DNA of 23,409 nucleotides, taken from positions 1-23,409 of the IMG/VR virus record IMGVR_UViG_3300031215_000070; one strand, given 5' to 3'. Both the position numbers and the translations under genes were made by a program. Shown here piece after piece: positions 21,191 to 23,409 of this stretch (position 1 is the stretch's first letter; every line of letters begins with the position of its first letter). The DNA comes from a virus. The notes under the pieces were generated by a model. It was not told the origin of the DNA and did no database searches. It worked only from the letters and a program-made list of their open reading frames with translations.

Positions 21191-21341
21191 GAATCGAACC
21201 CAAAAAACTCCGTTTCGATGAATTGCCATTAGTACTTATCAGCTAACAAGTTTAATTGTGGATTTGCACCACTACGCATAATTCCCAGCCATGCTGTTAG
21301 ACATATCACCTATTTGTTACCACTCCAGAGTAACCACTTGG
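21180..21341 (-). ncRNA. Unusual tRNA-like structured RNA (about 162 nt)
   Basis: On the minus strand the 5' end CCAAGTG (21341-21335) pairs perfectly with the 3' end CACTTGG (21186-21180). The pair is extended by AAAA/TTTT outside. The 3' end is preceded directly by a T-arm, TTGGG-TTCGATT-CCTAA (5 bp with one G-U), exactly as in tRNA and tmRNA. Just after the 5' arm is a perfect 5-bp hairpin GTTAC/GTAAC with TCTGGAGTG in its loop, in the place of a D-arm. The 110 bases between hold no normal anticodon arm. Instead there is a multi-branch part: CTAACAG with TTGTTAG closing hairpins GCAT/ATGC and GTGG/CCAC, the latter with TGCAAAT loop. It is too short for a normal tmRNA and too long for a tRNA. 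Confidence 0.5.
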
Positions 21342-21413
21342 TTTTATTTAACAAATATACAATAAAAATATGAATAAACCATAAGTTTTTAAATCTTTTT
21401 ACCCTTTAAATCA

Positions 21414-21421
21414 TATAAATA
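21414..21421 (+). promoter_or_regulatory. T4-late-like box (TATAAATA) before the gp47-like gene
   Basis: An exact TATAAATA, the T4 late consensus, lies 20 bases before the ATG at 21442. It is the only box-like element in the spacer, which is otherwise AT-rich. As such words are frequent in AT-rich DNA, this call is weak. Confidence 0.3.
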
Positions 21422-21441
21422 AGACAAAATAACCACTACGT

Positions 21442-22557
21442 ATGAAAGCTTTTTTAATATCCGATACCCATTTCGGTACTCGACCAATCGATTCTGATAA
21501 ATGGTTAAGTATGATGGAAAATTACTTTTACGATTTCTTTATACCTCTAATCAAAGAAAAATACGAAGAAGGTGATGTTTTAATCCACTTAGGAGATCTA
21601 TATGATAATAGATCTCAAATTCCGATAAATGTTTTAAACAGTGTAGATAAAATAATATCAGAGTTATCAGATATTTTACCTATTCACTTACTTATTGGAA
21701 ACCATGATATTTATAACAAATCAACCAATGATGTAAACTCACCTAAGTCTTTGAGGTGGATACCCAATGTAAATATTTATGAAAAAACTCAAACAATTGA
21801 ATTAGGTGGTAAAAATCTTACGATGATGCCATGGGTAGAAAGAAAAGTTGATCAAGTAAAACTTCTTAAAGAACATTCAGCAGATTACCTTTTTTGTCAC
21901 TCAGATTTAAATGGGTGTAGAATGCACTTATCATCAGTAGCTTGGAAAAATAAAAATAAAATTGATATTGAATCATTTGCTAGTTATGAGAAAGTTTTCT
22001 CAGGACATATCCATATACGACAAGAAAACAAAAACTTTAAATTTATAGGATCTCCGTATCACTTAGATCGAAATGATATTGGAGATCAAAAAGGAGTTTA
22101 TATTTTAGATATCGAAAGTGGTGATGAAGAATTTGTACCGAATGAGATATCCCCTCAATTTAAGAAAATTCAAATAATAAAAGAAGAAGATATAAGTAAA
22201 ATCGATATTAAAGATTCTAAAAAGAATTACATTGACTTATCTATATCAAATACATTACTTATCAATAACCGAAAGTTAAGAAGGAAAATAGAGCAATTTT
22301 TAGAAGAGGGGAGTTTTGCTAGAGTTGATTATATCAATGATATGGTTAGTAAAGAAGAAGATGATAAGGATAATGTGAATGAAAATAAAAGTGAAGATAT
22401 TGATTTGGATATGGATTTAGAATCAATTGATTTTGATGACTTTGGTAAAATAATTAAAAAGTATATCAAATCACAAAAATGGAAATCAGAAGATGTTAAA
22501 GATGGGGTTTTAAAAGAGTATGAGGAAATTATCAATACTTACAAAGATCAATATTAA
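21442..22557 (+). CDS. gp47: Recombination nuclease subunit, T4 gp47 / SbcD / Mre11-like
   Basis: The N-terminal 230 residues form a calcineurin-like phosphoesterase with all motifs: SDTHFG (Asp8, His10), LGDLYD (Asp52), GNHD (Asn87-His88-Asp89), FCHSDL near 150, and SGHIH near 190. The metal ligands are intact. The C-terminal 120 residues are charged and contain an acidic segment of EEDDKDN and DLDMDLESIDFDDFG kind, followed by a helix. In T4, gp47 pairs with gp46 (SbcC-like ATPase) to process double-strand breaks in recombination-dependent replication. The gp46 partner is not in this window. It lies after the tRNA-like RNA and before a virion gene. The size of 371 is near that of T4 gp47 (339). 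Confidence 0.93.
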   Translation: MKAFLISDTHFGTRPIDSDKWLSMMENYFYDFFIPLIKEKYEEGDVLIHLGDLYDNRSQIPINVLNSVDKIISELSDILPIHLLIGNHDIYNKSTNDVNSPKSLRWIPNVNIYEKTQTIELGGKNLTMMPWVERKVDQVKLLKEHSADYLFCHSDLNGCRMHLSSVAWKNKNKIDIESFASYEKVFSGHIHIRQENKNFKFIGSPYHLDRNDIGDQKGVYILDIESGDEEFVPNEISPQFKKIQIIKEEDISKIDIKDSKKNYIDLSISNTLLINNRKLRRKIEQFLEEGSFARVDYINDMVSKEEDDKDNVNENKSEDIDLDMDLESIDFDDFGKIIKKYIKSQKWKSEDVKDGVLKEYEEIINTYKDQY

Positions 22558-22617
22558 TACAGGTGTTGTTTAATTTTATATATATGGAACAAGATTATAA
22601 AAAAGTAACACAATATA

Positions 22618-23409
22618 ATGAGCGATTCGCTGATTTTCTTCGATAAGAATGGTAATAACATAAACCTCAACTATAACGATAACATAAACAGATATGAGGG
22701 TAGGTTATTTTTTGATGAAAATTCTGATGATACTTTTAGAACTATCACCTTAAATACATTTGAAAGAATAGAAGCATTCGATTTTCGATTAAATGATGGT
22801 GAAAATGATGATTTATTTTTAAATAAATTTCAGTTGTTTAATGAGTTTGGTATAGATTATCAAGGAACTCCATTTCAAGAACAAAAAGTTGAACTTATTG
22901 AAGTAACAAATGAAGATCCTGATTTTTATAGTAAGTGGATATATGGGGAGAACTTTGAAGCTAAATTCCCAAAGGGAACAGAAATAAAATTCAATGAACC
23001 CGTAACGGAATTCAATACCCTTAACCAAACATATACTGTTGTTGGTTCTAAAAAGGGAGCTATTATGGTGATCTCTAATATGGATAATGATACATATGAA
23101 TCAACATATAACGGTCTTACTTCAAGTGCATATAATGGTGTTACGATTGATGGTATAAACGCTATACAAATACGAAAATATGTCGATGGTGCTACCGAAC
23201 CAAATTTATCAGAGTGGTCAGAACCATTCTTTTATGATAAAGTGTTTGAGGGTCAAAAATTATCTGTTGTTAATTCGGAAAATAATGATGGAGTATATAC
23301 AGTTAAAGAAGAATTAGCAGATAACTCTAATTATACATATGAATCCGATGGAGATAATTTAGGTTTATCACAATCATTTATTGTTGAGTTAACATTACTT
23401 ACCGATTTA
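22618..23409 (+). CDS. Probable virion structural protein, 3' end beyond the window
   Basis: ATG 22618 (MSDSLIFFDKNGNNINLNYN) opens a frame that stays open to the window end (264 codons). The sequence is rich in Asn, Asp, Phe and Tyr with alternating strands (RYEGRLFFDENSDDTFRTIT; KWIYGENFEAKFPKGTEIKF; VTEFNTLNQTYTVVGSKKGA). It looks like the N-terminal part of a large beta-rich tail or baseplate protein. The start with a short linear motif and then several small beta domains is common to baseplate-wedge or fibre proteins of large Bacteroidetes phages in my memory. No named family can be assigned. TAA at 22606-22608 upstream fixes the start. Confidence 0.75.
   Translation, partial: MSDSLIFFDKNGNNINLNYNDNINRYEGRLFFDENSDDTFRTITLNTFERIEAFDFRLNDGENDDLFLNKFQLFNEFGIDYQGTPFQEQKVELIEVTNEDPDFYSKWIYGENFEAKFPKGTEIKFNEPVTEFNTLNQTYTVVGSKKGAIMVISNMDNDTYESTYNGLTSSAYNGVTIDGINAIQIRKYVDGATEPNLSEWSEPFFYDKVFEGQKLSVVNSENNDGVYTVKEELADNSNYTYESDGDNLGLSQSFIVELTLLTDL

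Noticed and set aside
21180-21341. Two ordinary tRNA genes, because GGTTCGATTCC and GGTGCAAATCC both look like T-arms
   Set aside because: Neither can be completed to a cloverleaf: the second T-arm-like hairpin has no adjoining acceptor partner and no anticodon arm is found.
22584-22646. 20-codon plus-strand frame (MEQDYKKVTQYNERFADFLR) overlapping the start of the last gene
   Set aside because: Too short and overlapping; a leader peptide is possible but nothing else supports it.
1-23409. CRISPR array, insertion sequence or intein
   Set aside because: No regularly spaced repeats, transposase or splicing-domain motifs are seen on either strand.

Overview
The window looks like part of the genome of a large T4-like (contractile-tailed) phage of a Bacteroidetes host, most likely a flavobacterium. 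The DNA is strongly AT-rich and gene-dense, with many small unknown genes in minus-strand runs that overlap by 4-20 bases. It carries recognisable T4-type morphogenesis genes: tail sheath, tail tube and a gp26-like baseplate protein. It also has a gp47/SbcD-like nuclease. Three signs point to the host phylum: the glutamyl-tRNA synthetase is of Bacteroidetes type, a solitary HTH protein resembles chromosomal Bacteroidetes regulators, and a promoter at 21005-21034 matches the Bacteroidetes form TTG-N19-TAnnTTTG.

Layout. 1-990: two minus-strand unknown genes. 1087-1980: a plus-strand predicted lipoprotein, convergent with the next block. 1986-5033: about a dozen tiny minus-strand accessory genes. 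In this block one gene is cut by an in-frame TAA (3371-3604), and a folded RNA element sits directly before an intrinsic terminator (3244-3351). 5104-6645: gltX with its own terminator. 6741-8130: three minus-strand unknown genes, two of them membrane proteins. 8314-12171: an unusually large tail sheath gene. 12274-13284: a broken homing-endonuclease-like cassette flanked by degenerate copies of the sheath 3' end. 13452-14663: two convergent unknown genes. 14763-18412: plus-strand late genes (two acidic small proteins, tail tube, HTH protein, gp26-like protein and a small partner), with one minus-strand unknown gene among them. 18539-20967: a minus-strand block with a broken zinc-ribbon gene, a conserved small phage protein, an HD-domain protein and a 346-residue conserved unknown. 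20968-21441: no intact gene, but an unusual tRNA-like structured RNA. 21442 to the end: the gp47-like nuclease and the start of a probable virion protein that runs off the window.

How it works together. The plus-strand genes are mostly virion genes. At least five plus-strand genes are preceded by the same short box, AATATATAA or one mismatch from it, 20-30 bases before the start codon, which I read as the phage late promoter. The minus-strand genes lack the box; one of them has a clean host-type promoter instead. Intrinsic terminators separate most blocks.

The most unusual observation is a pair of foreign, GC-richer fragments of about 97-98 bp, each in the middle of a small phage gene and each breaking its frame. 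One is recognisable as a piece of a bacterial mnmG (gidA) gene. The other looks like the 3' end of another bacterial gene, in opposite orientation to the gene it interrupts. They could be captured host DNA, a new kind of short insertion, or read-length assembly chimeras, and raw reads would decide.
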